A DNA stretch of 64,000 nucleotides from Gadus chalcogrammus (GCF_026213295.1 NC_079420.1:20311541-20375540), one strand, 5' to 3'; positions 37,301-48,373 are shown, counted from the first letter of the stretch. The notes: generated by a model from the sequence alone, not told the origin. Translations and numbers: made by a program.

Positions 37301-38990
37301 CTGTCACACTGCAATGTTGAATAGACCACAACGCAATGAAACAAGCATTTTGGTTTGTTTGTTTTATCCTGTTCATTTAGATAAACGTCTTGATTAACAT
37401 ATCTGAATAATAATTAGGACTAATAATAACAACTATCCATTGAACCTATCTTTAACTTGTGGGGACCAAATCTAGGCTAAGTACTTTATACAGAATCATA
37501 GGCTATATTTAAAATATAGAATAGTGTTTTCAGAATGCAATGCAATGAATCTAGCTATCTGCCGTGCACGGCAACGTGAGCCTATAGACGATTAAACCAC
37601 AATAAGCATAGAGCCTTATCTAGAAGGTTGTGGACCAACGACAATGATCAAATGGTGAATAAGTACATTTCCAAAACAATTTACATTAAATACTAAGAAT
37701 AAAGTCGGTCTTCATTAATACTGTGGTACCATAACACCGAATAAAAAATATATTTCAATGGTAGGCCTATTAGTCTCTGCAAACAGGTAATGGTCATATA
37801 CAGTAAATGATCCAGTTTTGGAAAACTCTGCAAAGCAGGGCTACGATGCGGTTTACATATTTTGCCTACATTGTTCGGGAATGGGCTTTGGTCAATACTC
37901 CACCCACACCACTGGCCAATGAGCTACGAGATCGGGCAGCTTGAGTTTATGGCAGTGGAAGATTTCTTTAAAAAGATCATCGGCTTAGCAACGGGAGAGT
38001 TCCGACGTCCCGCCCACATCCGGGCTTTAAATCTGAAGTCTGACACAAACACATTTCGGGACATTTGATAGCCTATACGTATATAATAAACATATCAACG
38101 GCCACCAACAATTAGCCAGCCACATGGTTCCCCTAAAAGATGATGATTCCAGACAATATCGTAGTCTTAATTGTTGAAGCCCATACACCACAATATAAAA
38201 CACATTGAATAAGATGCCTAACATTTCCTAACATAATACAACTGAAACAGAAATATATTCCTGATTTCCATTTCCAGACCTATAATTAATAATAATATCT
38301 ATGCAGCACACTCAGCTGTCCAACAACTTTATGTTTAATGTAAAGTAATGTAAAGGATATTGTGGGCTGCTCTGGTATAATGCCGCACTTCAAAAATTAA
38401 TCTTATAGATAAAATGAATCATAAAGATCCCTTAACTAGGATAACCACACTGAAAACAAGTTCCTGACACACCTCATGGTGTGCAAGGAGGAGTGAGTGA
38501 GAGTTGGAGCAACACACGTTCAACTAGACCAGCTGGTTAGGTTTTTAAGAAACTGTGATTATCTTTCTTTTTTACTTACTTTGTTTACTGCAGTCACACA
38601 GGGTGATAGCTGATACACTTTTCTAGTTTAAGGGCGGTTAAGGAAACAAGTTAGATCCAGGTCAAAGCAATGGATTACATTTACATCATGGTCAAACTTT
38701 GTGGAACAAATAAAACATAGTATTTTTGTTTGCTTGGAATTCGGGTCTGGTCGATTGTGACATACCAAGCAATAAGAAGGTGGGAAAGTTTATAATAATA
38801 ATTTATTAATTTGAACTTTCATTCAAAAGAATGTTCTGTCCAGTCCAGACCTAACCCTTTCTTACATTTAAACCTGCCATCCCCAACATAGGACCTAACT
38901 ATTACTATTATTGTTATCTTACCATGAACCAGAACATTTCTATATCTTTATTTATAGAAACCGAACCTGAAACCGAAATGATTCTTACTA
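37053..38990. other. Intergenic, no gene seen
   Basis: The left part (37053-37300) is the CpG-richer block taken as exon 1 and promoter of the candidate lncRNA. A second GC-richer patch lies at about 37840-38035. The rest is AT-rich with no convincing frame, RNA gene or element. Confidence 0.5.
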
Positions 38991-38994
38991 TTGT

Positions 38995-39110
38995 TATAAT
39001 GAGATGGTTCTGGACTTCAGGATGAAAAGGACTGACCTGCCCCCCCACTTTACACTGCAGCACCGCAGTGGAGACAGTTAGGAGCATCAAGTACTTCAGT
39101 GTGCTCCTCT
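38995..39110 (+). pseudogene. LINE reverse-transcriptase fragment
   Basis: A short stretch translates, with one frame change, to EMVLDFRMKR followed by AVETVRSIKYFSVLLS. This matches the C-terminal part of reverse transcriptases of L2/Rex-type LINEs (family pattern VDFRR...VERVSSFKYLGVHI). It is far too short and broken to act. It directly abuts the minisatellite array, and its last bases resemble the repeat unit. Confidence 0.6.
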
Positions 39111-39796
39111 CCAGAACCAGGAGCTGGTACCTCAGTGTGCCCCTCCCCACTAGGACTGGACCAGGAGCTGGTACCTCAATGTGGACCTCCCCACTAGGAC
39201 CGGACCAGGAGCTGGTACCTCAGTGTGCCCCCCCCACTAGGACCGGACCAGGAGCTGGTACCTCAATGTGGACCTCCCCACTAGGACCGGACCAGGAGCT
39301 GGTACCTCAGTGTGCCCCCCCCACTAGGACCGGACCAGGAGCTGGTACCTCAATGTGGACCTCCCCACTAGGACTGAACCAGGAGCTGGTACCTCAATGT
39401 GGACCTCCCCAGTAGGACTGGACCAGGAGCTGGTACCTCAATGTGGACCTCCCCACTAGGACTGAACCAGGAGCTGGTACCTCAATGTGGACCTCCCCAG
39501 TAGGACTGGACCAGGAGCTGGTACCTCAATGTGGACCTCCCCAGTACGACTGGACCAGGAGCTGGTACCTCAATGTGGACCTCCCCACTAGGACTGAATC
39601 AGGAGCTGGTACCTCAATGTGGACCTCCCCACTAGGACTGAACCAGGAGCTGGTACCTCAATGTGGACCTCCCCACTAGGACTGAACCAGGAGCTGGTAC
39701 CTCAATGTGGACCTCCCCACCATAACCGGACCAGGAGCTGGTACCTCAGTGTGCCCCTCCCCTCTAGGACCGGACCAGGAGCTGGAATCTTACCTC
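39109..39796. repeat. 44-bp minisatellite, about 15.4 copies
   Basis: The unit is 43-44 bp and built around CAGGAGCTGGTACCTCA. Two main types occur: one with CAATGTGGACCTCCCC, and one with CAGTGTGCCCC that is 1 bp shorter in two copies. The types alternate at the left end, which implies amplification of an 87-bp dimer, and the second type returns once at the right end. Because no unit contains a stop, long proline/threonine-rich open frames cross the array; these are not genes. Confidence 0.95.
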
Positions 39797-40952
39797 GTCC
39801 ACAAAGAACATGCATGCAACACAGAGAGCAAGGGTTTCATATGTGGCGGTTGTTTTGAGACTTTGAATAGAGGTTTCTATAGTGACAGCCATGTAGTTGG
39901 ATTGAAGGAAAAAACTAATTTGTGATAAGCCTTTGTATGGTTTCAGGAAAACATCTCAAACTTTGGTCACATGACATTTTGAAAGCATTGTTACAAGGCT
40001 GTGCTGTGTATGCTTGGGTAACATTGTCTGTAGATAGTGCTATTATTAGGCTTATGTAACATAATAAGGAGGGATCCTGAGCCTAGGGAGGTGTCCAGCT
40101 CATACAGGAGGCCATTCATCATGACATGTGTCAATTCTAGAGATACGAGCGGTCAAGATGTTCGAGAGACCCAGACGCTCAAGGCCACAAAAACAAGTGT
40201 AATTCCCGCATAAAGCCACAAGAGAGCAGCATAGAGACACATTCGGGTATCCAGGAGGCAGGAGTTCAGCACCATGCTTAGCCAATCAGAGCACATAACT
40301 GAGTCCACGCCTGCCCAGTAGATAAGTCACAACATATGGCCCAGGGGGCTAGAACGCTCCAGGTAACGCATCAGATGCCCTACTGAGTGTATCTCCACGC
40401 GTGCATAATACAATTCCTCTCCTTTTGCTTCATAGAGACTAGACTAAACCATTACCAAATAAAGTGAGTCAAAGCGATCCTGACTCAGCAGACTTTTTAT
40501 TCAAAAATAACAGCACTTACATCTATAGTAACAAAGTCAAATATAATCTGTTCTTATGTCTGACACAGAAGTCTAATGTCATTCAGTTTTGACTTATCCT
40601 CTTATCTTTTCTTTTGAAGAACATACATATCATGGCTGTCAATCTGATGGCTCTAGGAGCCTAATTTAATTTATCTAGAGTAACGCCCAGGCCTAACCCA
40701 ATCACAGATTAACAGTCCGCTCATATGAGGCCATATTATGGAACTGCTGCTTGTAATTGCAGGCTATATAAAAGCGGTAACACTTTATGATAAGGGTACA
40801 TTGATTAAACATTAATTAACTAACAGTTGATTAACAGTTAAAGGTGCAGTGTTTATAATAACATGCATCTAGCGGAACACAATATTGATTACGATTTTTA
40901 AGTAGGTTTTCATTAGTGTATAGTCCCATGTAAATAAGAATGTGTGTTCTGT

Positions 40953-41654
40953 ACTGTGTGTTCACACCAAACGCGACGGGGCAACAAGATCCCATGCAAA
41001 GTGTAGAGACGCGCATCAGGCAAATTTTTCACGAGAGAAAACCGGTGACAAGTTTTTGATTTGTCGCGCCACATTTTCGCCGTGCACAGGCGAGCGCGTT
41101 CACGAGGATTTGTGCCGTGACAAATTCGCTCGAGTTGAAATATTTCAACTTTGTCGCGAATTTCGCGTGATGACAGCCAATCAGCGTTCAACCATCAAAC
41201 TCAGTGCAGTGCAGTCCGGGGTGAACTGCAGCATGGAGGAGAAAGTGGTTGTTGCCGTTTGCGACTCCCGGAGCTCTATATATAATAGTATATAATATAA
41301 TTGTATAGATAAGATCACGGCCAAAAGCTCTGTGTGCCTCCAGATGGCCGTAGCGTGGGGAGCGCTCATAGGGATTGGGCTTCTCAGGGTTTGTTTACCG
41401 GCATTGCTATGGTTTCCGGTCTTGTGTGTTCCAACGGTTTATTAGGTAGGCCCATCTAATAAATCTCTGTCTAATCAATACTTCGTTCACTGCCTCTTCC
41501 GTGGTCATTACAATATTATAAATAGACTGCATCGGGTCCTCCGACGTCTCTTCGACAAAACTTGCACAGCGACAGATTATGATTTGTGACGCGACAAAAC
41601 TTCAGCGACAACTCGAACGGGCGACAAAAGTCGCGTTTGGTGTGAACGCACAGT
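40953..41654. mobile_element. Terminal-inverted-repeat DNA transposon remnant, about 700 bp
   Basis: The ends 40953-40977 and 41630-41654 are inverted repeats matching at 24 of 25 positions (ACTGTG then T or C, GTTCACACCAAACGCGAC). Inside, ATG 41233 opens a short frame MEEKVVVAVCDSRSSIYNSI, which resembles the start of MADF-domain proteins carried by PIF/Harbinger elements, then breaks off in an AT repeat. A similar start, MDNQVIVSVC at 41784, follows just outside; both are preceded by GCCAATCAGCGTT. Superfamily assignment is inference; the target-site duplication is unclear. Confidence 0.65.
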
Positions 41655-42489
41655 TAGGCGCTAGACAAAAAATGTAACCTTTATCGCTCCTACGCGTGAC
41701 GCTTAGCCGCGATAGCCAATCAGCGTTGAGCTTGACCCGATGTCACTGGCAGAGAGACGGAGGACGCACAGAAGCAGAAGAACATGGATAACCAAGTCAT
41801 CGTTTCAGTGTGTGCTGAAACGATGAGGAGGTGGTGAAACTCACTGTTACATGTGTGGTTGTTTTCCTGTGTCTCCCCTCTCGTTCTCTGTAGGTCTGAC
41901 GCCATTGGCTGTTCCTCCACCATCGTCCAACCCCCTGTCCAATCTGGGAGCTGTCTGTTGGCCAATCAGTGTCATCAGGCCTTAACTTGCACCTGTTTGT
42001 CTCCATTGTAACACGTCATTGTCTGCCTGTTTTTTGGCTGTCATGCCGTTGCCTTTGTCTTTGAGATGCCATAGGGGTTTAGGTGAATCGGTAAGATACC
42101 CTTGGGTGTACACTACCCTCAAGTAGATTTCCTCTGTTATCTCATCAGGTTAGAAGCGGGGCCACCCTCTGTATGTATTAGCTAGGTTGCATGTGTGCAC
42201 TAGTAAGTTGTCACTTTATCTTGTTTTCTTTGATTTGGCTCCGCTTATAGTTCCCTATTCCCCTTGGCGGAACATTCGCCAAATAAATACACTGATGTAC
42301 TTGGTTTGCTGCCATGCTTTATTGTTCTCCCAGTCAGTCCAACAGCAACATGTGTTATGGTTCCCCTACTCCCCCCCCCCCCGGGATCCTCAAGTCGGGC
42401 TTGCTGTGAGTTGTTCGGTATAGGTGTGTGCATAGTGTAGCTGGTTTGTGTGTATAGGATAGGCAGTAGTTGTTTTTGTAGGGCTCGTT

Positions 42490-43584
42490 ATGGAGGCTTT
42501 TGATTTGGGTGTCTTTTTGGCTGATCCGTCTATGGATCGGATTGACATATGCCGGAAGGCTGATTTATATGCCAAAGCGGCTCATTTTGAGTTTCCAGTT
42601 CAGGGGGCCCTGATCAAAGCGAGACTTAAGGAGTGTGTCGTGGATATGCTGGTGGGCAAGGAGGTGCTTGGTGTGACAGTGGCTTCTCCCAGTAGTGATG
42701 CCAGTGCGGACACGCAGGCTGGGGCAGAGGCTAGGCCACCCGCTACCTTACCGCGTTTTAATCCGTTGTCGCCTACTTTATCAAGGTCGTCTCAGGACGC
42801 CCGCTTGCGTATGGAGGCGCAGGAGAGAGAGCTGCAGGCTGAGCGTGGAGAGAGGCAAGCTGAGCGCGAGCACCAGCTGGAGATTCGACGGATTGAGGCA
42901 GAGAAGGAGGTGAAACTACGAAGGTTGGAATTGGAGGCTGCAAGTGCGGCACGTGCACCCCAAACCACCCTCTCTTCTCCACTAGCTAGCTCATTTGGCA
43001 CATTGGATGTGACTAAACAGATGGCTTTGGTTCCGCAGTTCCGGGAATCGGAAATCGATTTTTATTTTGGTGTGTTTGAACGCATCGCAGTTTCTATGCA
43101 GTGGCCTAAAGAGGTGTGGCCCCTCTTGCTTCAGTGTAAACGATCTCGTAAAGCTCAAGAGGTGTTGGCGTCCATTTCGTTGGAGGAGAGTCTAGATTAC
43201 GAAATTGTTAAAACCACTGTTCTTCATGCGTATGAGTTAGTGCCTGAGGCTTATAGACAAAAGTATAGGAGTTGCAAAAAGTCTCCTGATCGTACTTTCA
43301 TGGAGTTTTCTCGAGAGAAGGCCACCTTGTTTGATCGGTGGTGCACCGCCACTAAAACTACAGATTTTTCCTCTCTTCGAGAATTAGACCTGCTGGAGGA
43401 ATTTAAGAATAGTATATCCGAACGAATAGTAACATACTTGAATGAGCAAAAAGGAATGTCACTGTCCCAAGCAGCTGTATTAGCGGACGAGTTTGTACTG
43501 ACCCAAAAGCCCGCTCATGTGTTCGCAAGTCAGTTTCGCTTCCTTTACGCTTTAGGGATGAACGGAGTGTTTTTATTGTCATGA
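42490..43584 (+). CDS. Retrotransposon gag-like protein, 364 residues
   Basis: The longest uninterrupted frame in the repeat-rich gap, starting at ATG 42490 (MEAFDLGVFLAD). Residues about 110-155 form an Arg/Glu-rich coiled coil (ERELQAERGERQAEREHQLE). Residues about 180-345 look like the helical capsid/SCAN-like fold of Gypsy gag proteins (PQFRESEIDFYFGVFERIA; YRSCKKSPDRTFMEFSREK; LLEEFKNSISERIVTYLNEQ). It would assemble the RNA-containing particle of the element. The frame stops just before a zinc knuckle that lies in another frame, so the full product is lost. It is a mobile-element gene rather than a host gene unless shown otherwise. Confidence 0.75.
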   Translation: MEAFDLGVFLADPSMDRIDICRKADLYAKAAHFEFPVQGALIKARLKECVVDMLVGKEVLGVTVASPSSDASADTQAGAEARPPATLPRFNPLSPTLSRSSQDARLRMEAQERELQAERGERQAEREHQLEIRRIEAEKEVKLRRLELEAASAARAPQTTLSSPLASSFGTLDVTKQMALVPQFRESEIDFYFGVFERIAVSMQWPKEVWPLLLQCKRSRKAQEVLASISLEESLDYEIVKTTVLHAYELVPEAYRQKYRSCKKSPDRTFMEFSREKATLFDRWCTATKTTDFSSLRELDLLEEFKNSISERIVTYLNEQKGMSLSQAAVLADEFVLTQKPAHVFASQFRFLYALGMNGVFLLS

Positions 43585-43880
43585 ACTTGGCAATTTAATT
43601 GCTGACTGTCGGCTTCGTATGAGAAATCATCCACCGTCCAGTTTCCAAGTACAGTTTCTCGCTCTGCGGCAGTTATGCCGAATGTGTGCGTTTCTGACCT
43701 TCCTGACCCCAGCTACAAACCATTCATTTTGAGTGGTCTTGTGTCACTGACCGGTGATCCAAAGGACCAGAAAAAGGTTCAGATTCTCCGAGACACTGGG
43801 GAGGCCCAGTCGTTTATCCTCTGATGTAGTGCCATTGTCAGGTGATTCATTCTGTGGTTCCAGTGTTTTGGTTCAGGGCA
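43568..43880 (+). pseudogene. Broken zinc-knuckle and aspartic-protease segment of the same element
   Basis: Shifted relative to the gag frame, CFYCHELGNLIADC appears; the position normally held by the knuckle's histidine is Asn. A further frame change gives KKVQILRDTGEAQSFIL, with the DTG of a retropepsin active site, followed by a stop codon. Described as found; it is non-functional. Confidence 0.65.
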
Positions 43881-44599
43881 TAGAGATGGGGTTTGTGCAA
43901 GCTGTGAGCGCCTACGGAGGATGTCATGCATTAGAGTTTCGATTCTCTGCCCGAGCCCGAGCCGACCCGCAGGCCGGGTCGGGCCGATATTTCCCACCAC
44001 TATCGTCGAGCCGGGCTTTTGATTGAGCGTTTAATCATTGCTTTATCGGCCTAATCTGAGGAGAAATCTATGCCATAAACAGAAATATTATAGACCTTTA
44101 TTACACGGGTCTTCTCAATGCCATGGAACACTCCGTTCACTTGCATGGGAAGTAGTCCGGTAACTTGTCAACCCCAGCGTCTTCGGTTACATAGCGACTT
44201 CAACGTCTTTGGCGGACTATCTCTGCTAATCAACACTACGAATGCTGGTAACGAATAAATTGTAAAAAGACACACCATGTGAAGTTATGTTTTCGTTTTG
44301 GCAAGTAGCCGTGTAATAAGCGGAATGATGTATAGAACGTCGCCGGTCATTATCGAAAATAAGCCCCTTCAGGGCGAAGCAAGACACCTCCGCTGCGTGT
44401 TGAACCATTTTAGTGACACACAATGATAAAGCGTCAGGTTAGGCGCGTTACGCGCGTAATGCGTTCAGTGTGGCCATACCTTTAGAATGAGCCCTTGGGC
44501 CTCCTCATGGGTGCCGACATGTTGCACCCAGTGTTTCTACAGTATCCCAGAATGGACAAATGGATCTAGAGCGATTATGGTTTTGATTCAATCGGCTTA

Positions 44600-45080
44600 A
44601 GAGTTCTAGAAAGGAGGAGGGCGTGTTATCGCCATGTCTACCACCCATTTGTGATAATCAATTACCATCGTTGTGTAGGAGCGATATAATGAGTGATGAC
44701 GTATATGAAATCCACCACACATCGATGTGTACTACTAGTGTCCGAGAAGCTTATCCGCTCTCTTTTGCGGACATGATGATCATCCTCTAGCTAGGCTAAG
44801 CAACATACATCTTCACACACACCATGGCGTTATACCATAATTATCCAAGAAGCTTAACCCTCTCCCGGACACGCCTCTTACAGCCTAGGGAAGATGAGCA
44901 TGCTAGAGGATAGAGGATTCAATTAGAAGGCGTTTCACACCCTTTTTAATCCACGTGTGAAATAGTGTAGCGAATGGCAGTTTGTGGATGAGGGGGATTA
45001 TAATAAATGGGTGTGGATTCTTAACTACCTCCTTGTTCTTGAGACGTTGGTTTTAGAGGTTGTTTTCCAGTTCAAAAACC
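44600..45080 (+). repeat. Dispersed repeat, copy 2
   Basis: Begins GGGCGTGTTATCGCCATG, holds units with AGTGTCCGAGAAGCTTATCC and ATGGCGTTATACC...AAGCTTAACCCTC, and ends with the CAGTTTGTGGATGAGGGGGA block. Block order matches the inverted copy at 14700-15215. The 5' part also matches 56755-56960. Confidence 0.7.
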
Positions 45081-45460
45081 GAAAGTAGGCCATTACTCTT
45101 TCACAGGAAGTTTGCATCAAAAACGAAGGGCTCAGTTATCAAAATATAACATAGTTATAATTAAAGGTCTTTGAAAGTAGTTAACCACTATGGATTGAGT
45201 AATAGGTGTAGGAGTAAGATGATTTTTTAACAAACTTAAATTGGCTGCTACCTCCAAAATCTCCCCAGTAGTTGCTACTAAATTTTACTAACTGTAGCCA
45301 ACCAAATGTTACAGGCCAAATAATCCCCACAAACTATATATTGCACATTTTGTGTATATTATATAAATATGAATATTTAGTAGATTCAAAATAAAATGTT
45401 CCTTCTAAATCTAAATGAATGATCCAGCTTTTTTTTTCTTGACATAGCAGATTGACGTAC

Positions 45461-47165
45461 CTTGCGTAGAGGTCATTGCAGCATGTTTGAATGTTCCCCT
45501 CCGTCCCATTGAACACAGATGTTCTGAAGATGCTCAGGCAGTCCAGAGGAGGAACAAAGAGGACCCCTTAGATAGAGTTACAGTCGCTGTTAGACATATC
45601 AACCAAAAATGTGGTCAGCCTGGAAAATGGAAGGAATTTTGACTGGCTTACCTGCAATGCAAGCATTGATAAATGATGTACAGGTCCCAGCGAATAGTGC
45701 TCTGACTACCAAAGCTGCTACATCTTTTTTGTTGGCTAGGCATATGGATGCTTTGAATCGAGAAATATCGGTCCGATTCAAAACAAGGAAATAACTGTAA
45801 ATGTGACGATCAGACAAGTCAGTGCTGCAAAGGTTAAAGGTTATACAGACCCAGGCCTCCCATCACCAGGCCAATTTAGCTAATATTGGCAAATCCACAG
45901 AGGGCGTACGTGCTGATAACTTCCCATCGGACCTTTGATGGACACAACCAAAAGTGTAGAAGAAAATGCACCCATTTTACAATGACAGCTGCATGACGCT
46001 ATGCCGGCAAAACTAACACTAGCACTGGCAATGCACCCAGTAAATGAAGACTACAAAAAGACAACAACAAAGATCCACTCACAGAGATCCACTGTCTTAC
46101 TCCATCAATCACTTCATCAAGTCCTTCGACCCGATTCGTTTTTATTTTGGCCAATTTCTTATAGGCCAGAAACTCGTTCAGAAAGAGCTTGTTGCCGAGC
46201 AGCTCTGCGACCGTGAAAGACTCTTCGTAGGGTATCCCCATCATAAAGGCGAAGGGCATGAACACGTAGGAGCAGATGAGCTGCAGGTAGAATTCAAAAT
46301 AAACCTTTTAAAACAAACCAAATACAAGGTACAAGAGGTATTTCAGGAAGTGACATAGACGTACCAGGAAGACACCATAATGTCCTCATCTGACTGGTCG
46401 GCGAACTCCTCTGTCTCGGGGTACAAGAGCTTTGAGATGGCTAGAGCACACGGTGCAGCCATCACTGAGGCGGATATCAGAGAGGACGGGTCAATCTGTA
46501 TGGATATGGGTTAAACATCAAATCAGGGACCAAAACCAATAGCTAGGCGGGAGCAGAAAGTCAGCAGCACTTACACCAAAGGAGATGAACGCCCCCATTA
46601 CACTGCCTGCAATGGTGGCAAATCCTCCAGTTATGACAGCGTGGATCTCTGATTTGGTCATGTCCTTTAAGTAAGGACGGATCAACAGTGGTGCCTCTGT
46701 CTAATGGAAATAAAGAGGTTGATAAAATAGGTACAAATAGGTACAATTGTTCTATTCTAATGTGGAGTAATCATTTGTAACAACATTTTCTTCAAAAAGG
46801 TTCTGGACACAATAAATGTGAAGCTTGATTCCTTTTGAAACCAATGTCACAGATTAGTCACCGAGATAAAGAAAACAAACGGTAGCTTGTATACCTGTCG
46901 AATGAATATGTTGCCAACCACGCTTAATGTCTCTGTGGCTGTGGTTCCCAATGTTAGCTGCATATCCCATGAGATCTATAGGTGGACCCAAACAAAAATC
47001 TTCAATAACTCATAGACATAGGTTCAGGCTAAGGACACCATTCACATGTGTTTGGGTTGGAATCTGCCTGGCTGCATTACCTTAATTAACGATGATTCAC
47101 TGCATCAGCCCAAGGTAGTACAGGACTGACACCACACTGCTCAACAACACCAAAATGGCCAACGC
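45461..47165 (-). pseudogene. Concentrative nucleoside transporter (SLC28 family) relic
   Basis: SLC28 proteins import nucleosides with Na+. Eight exon remnants lie in the right order: 47165-47081 (SVVSVLYYLGLMQ), 46975-46895 (LGTTATETLSVVGNIF), 46700-46575 ([30 protein letters not shown]), 46495-46365 ([19 protein letters not shown]), 46280-46083 (LLGNKLFLNEFLAYKKL), 45932-45851 (STYALCGFANIS), 45750-45652 (DVAALVVRALFAGTC), 45566-45461. Splice signals survive. The defects are TGA where the family has Trp after GLMQ; an 85-nt first remnant that shifts frame; TAA in the GFAN motif exon; and no exon for the membrane segment between the 46495-46365 and 46280-46083 remnants, which lie only 84 bp apart. 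N-terminal exons are not found. The member (A1/A2/A3) cannot be told. Confidence 0.85.
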
Positions 47166-47550
47166 CTGTGGAAACAAATGGAACCAACTGTAATAATAAT
47201 TCAGCCAGGCTTTAACTAATGGTCTAGACTAGTAATCGTTTACTAGGTGTGTTTATGTTAAATAAGGTTTTAATTTATAGGATAACCCTTGAGTTAGCCT
47301 AATCCTATCTTAAATGATCACAAATCAATTGGAGAATTATCTGCTTTAATAAATAAATCATGATAATTACTATTACTGAATTTATTTTTTGATAACTGCA
47401 CACTTGATAGTATAGGTTCTTATTTTATATTCTGAATCTTAAAGGTGGGGTTTATCAATGTGGTGACATATGGTTAAGTAACAAAACGAAAGCAATAACC
47501 TGACAATAACTAACCTAACGTAACCTCTTAATAGATAGCCATCCGTACAA

Positions 47551-48214
47551 AGTGGCGAAGTCACGTAGAGCTCTACCTTCCGGTAGAGCCCATGGGACCT
47601 AAGAGATCGAAAAATTTGAATGGGTTTCAATGAGAGAAAGTAATTATTTTCTGGTTCCAGTCTTTATATGCCCTGGATTACACATATGTTGTTTGTGGAT
47701 TTAAATGATAATTTTTCATGCAAAGAAAACTAAATTTTTTTGATAATATTAGGTTCTGTGTGAGGCCGCTTTGTGAACTACGCCTTCGCTGCTCTCGACG
47801 CGAATAATATACGTCACCACCCGCACTTGTAACTCCGGTACAGACATGGCGATCTCTCTGCTCCACTTCACCGCTTTTTTTCCCCAAGGGGAGGATAAAA
47901 GCATCGAAAGAGGTGAAACCATTATAAATCGGCGCATGTGGAAAGTTTCAGTTATGCCTATGGGGAGATTGTCAGTCGTGTCCACGCCAGTCGCAGGGAG
48001 CATAACGTCCCATACGAGACGTGTCTCATTGCGTTTTCTCTACAGCCTTGAACTGAACAATTGCACAATAAACGGTCAAACGCTTGACATGAAAAATTAT
48101 CATTTAAATCCACAAACAACATATGCGTAATCCGCATATAAAGACTAGTGGGACCAGAAGATAATCTCATAGGTCCCCCATGGGCTCTACCGGAATGGGC
48201 GTGACTTCGCCACT
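47551..48214. mobile_element. Long fold-back (inverted-repeat) element
   Basis: The left arm, about 47551-47725, and right arm, about 48080-48214, are reverse complements: AGTGGCGAAGTCACG ... GGTAGAGCCCATGGG ... GTTTGTGGATTTAAATGAT against the matching words on the right. The left arm has about 36 extra bases. The unique centre carries an 84-codon - strand frame (48003-47749) of unknown identity. The termini suggest a non-autonomous DNA element; no transposase was recognised. Confidence 0.75.
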
Positions 48215-48268
48215 CTATGGATCTGTTATTATGTGCTGCCCCCTGGTGTGCACTATGAAGAGGTCGAT

Positions 48269-48372
<104 letters not shown>

Positions 48373-48373
48373 G

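Larger units (their letters stand above)
41990..43925 (+). mobile_element. Decayed Ty3/Gypsy-like LTR retrotransposon, 5' part
   Basis: A possible 5' LTR ends near 42350: AATAAA at about 42281-42286 is followed some 60 bp later by CAACAGCAACA, and a candidate primer-binding TGG comes shortly after. The gag-like frame (42490-43584) and a broken zinc-knuckle/protease segment follow. No reverse transcriptase, RNase H, integrase or 3' LTR is seen before the sequence passes into other repeats near 43930. LTR borders are uncertain. Confidence 0.55.

Noticed and set aside
39068..39925. Repetitive proline/threonine-rich proteins
   Set aside because: They are translations of the 44-bp minisatellite, which has no stops in these frames; no start context or flanking gene supports them.
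40080..40495. Possible solo LTR ending after AATAAAGTGAGTC
   Set aside because: A polyadenylation-like word alone is not enough; I could not find matching TG...CA ends or a target-site duplication.
43930..44040. CG-rich CGAGCCCGAGCCGACCC stretch as a possible CpG-island promoter
   Set aside because: Its short internal near-repeats and abrupt borders suggest a mobile-element end, and no gene starts nearby.
47749..48003. An 84-codon - strand frame inside the fold-back element
   Set aside because: No family recognised and no independent support; treated as part of the mobile element.
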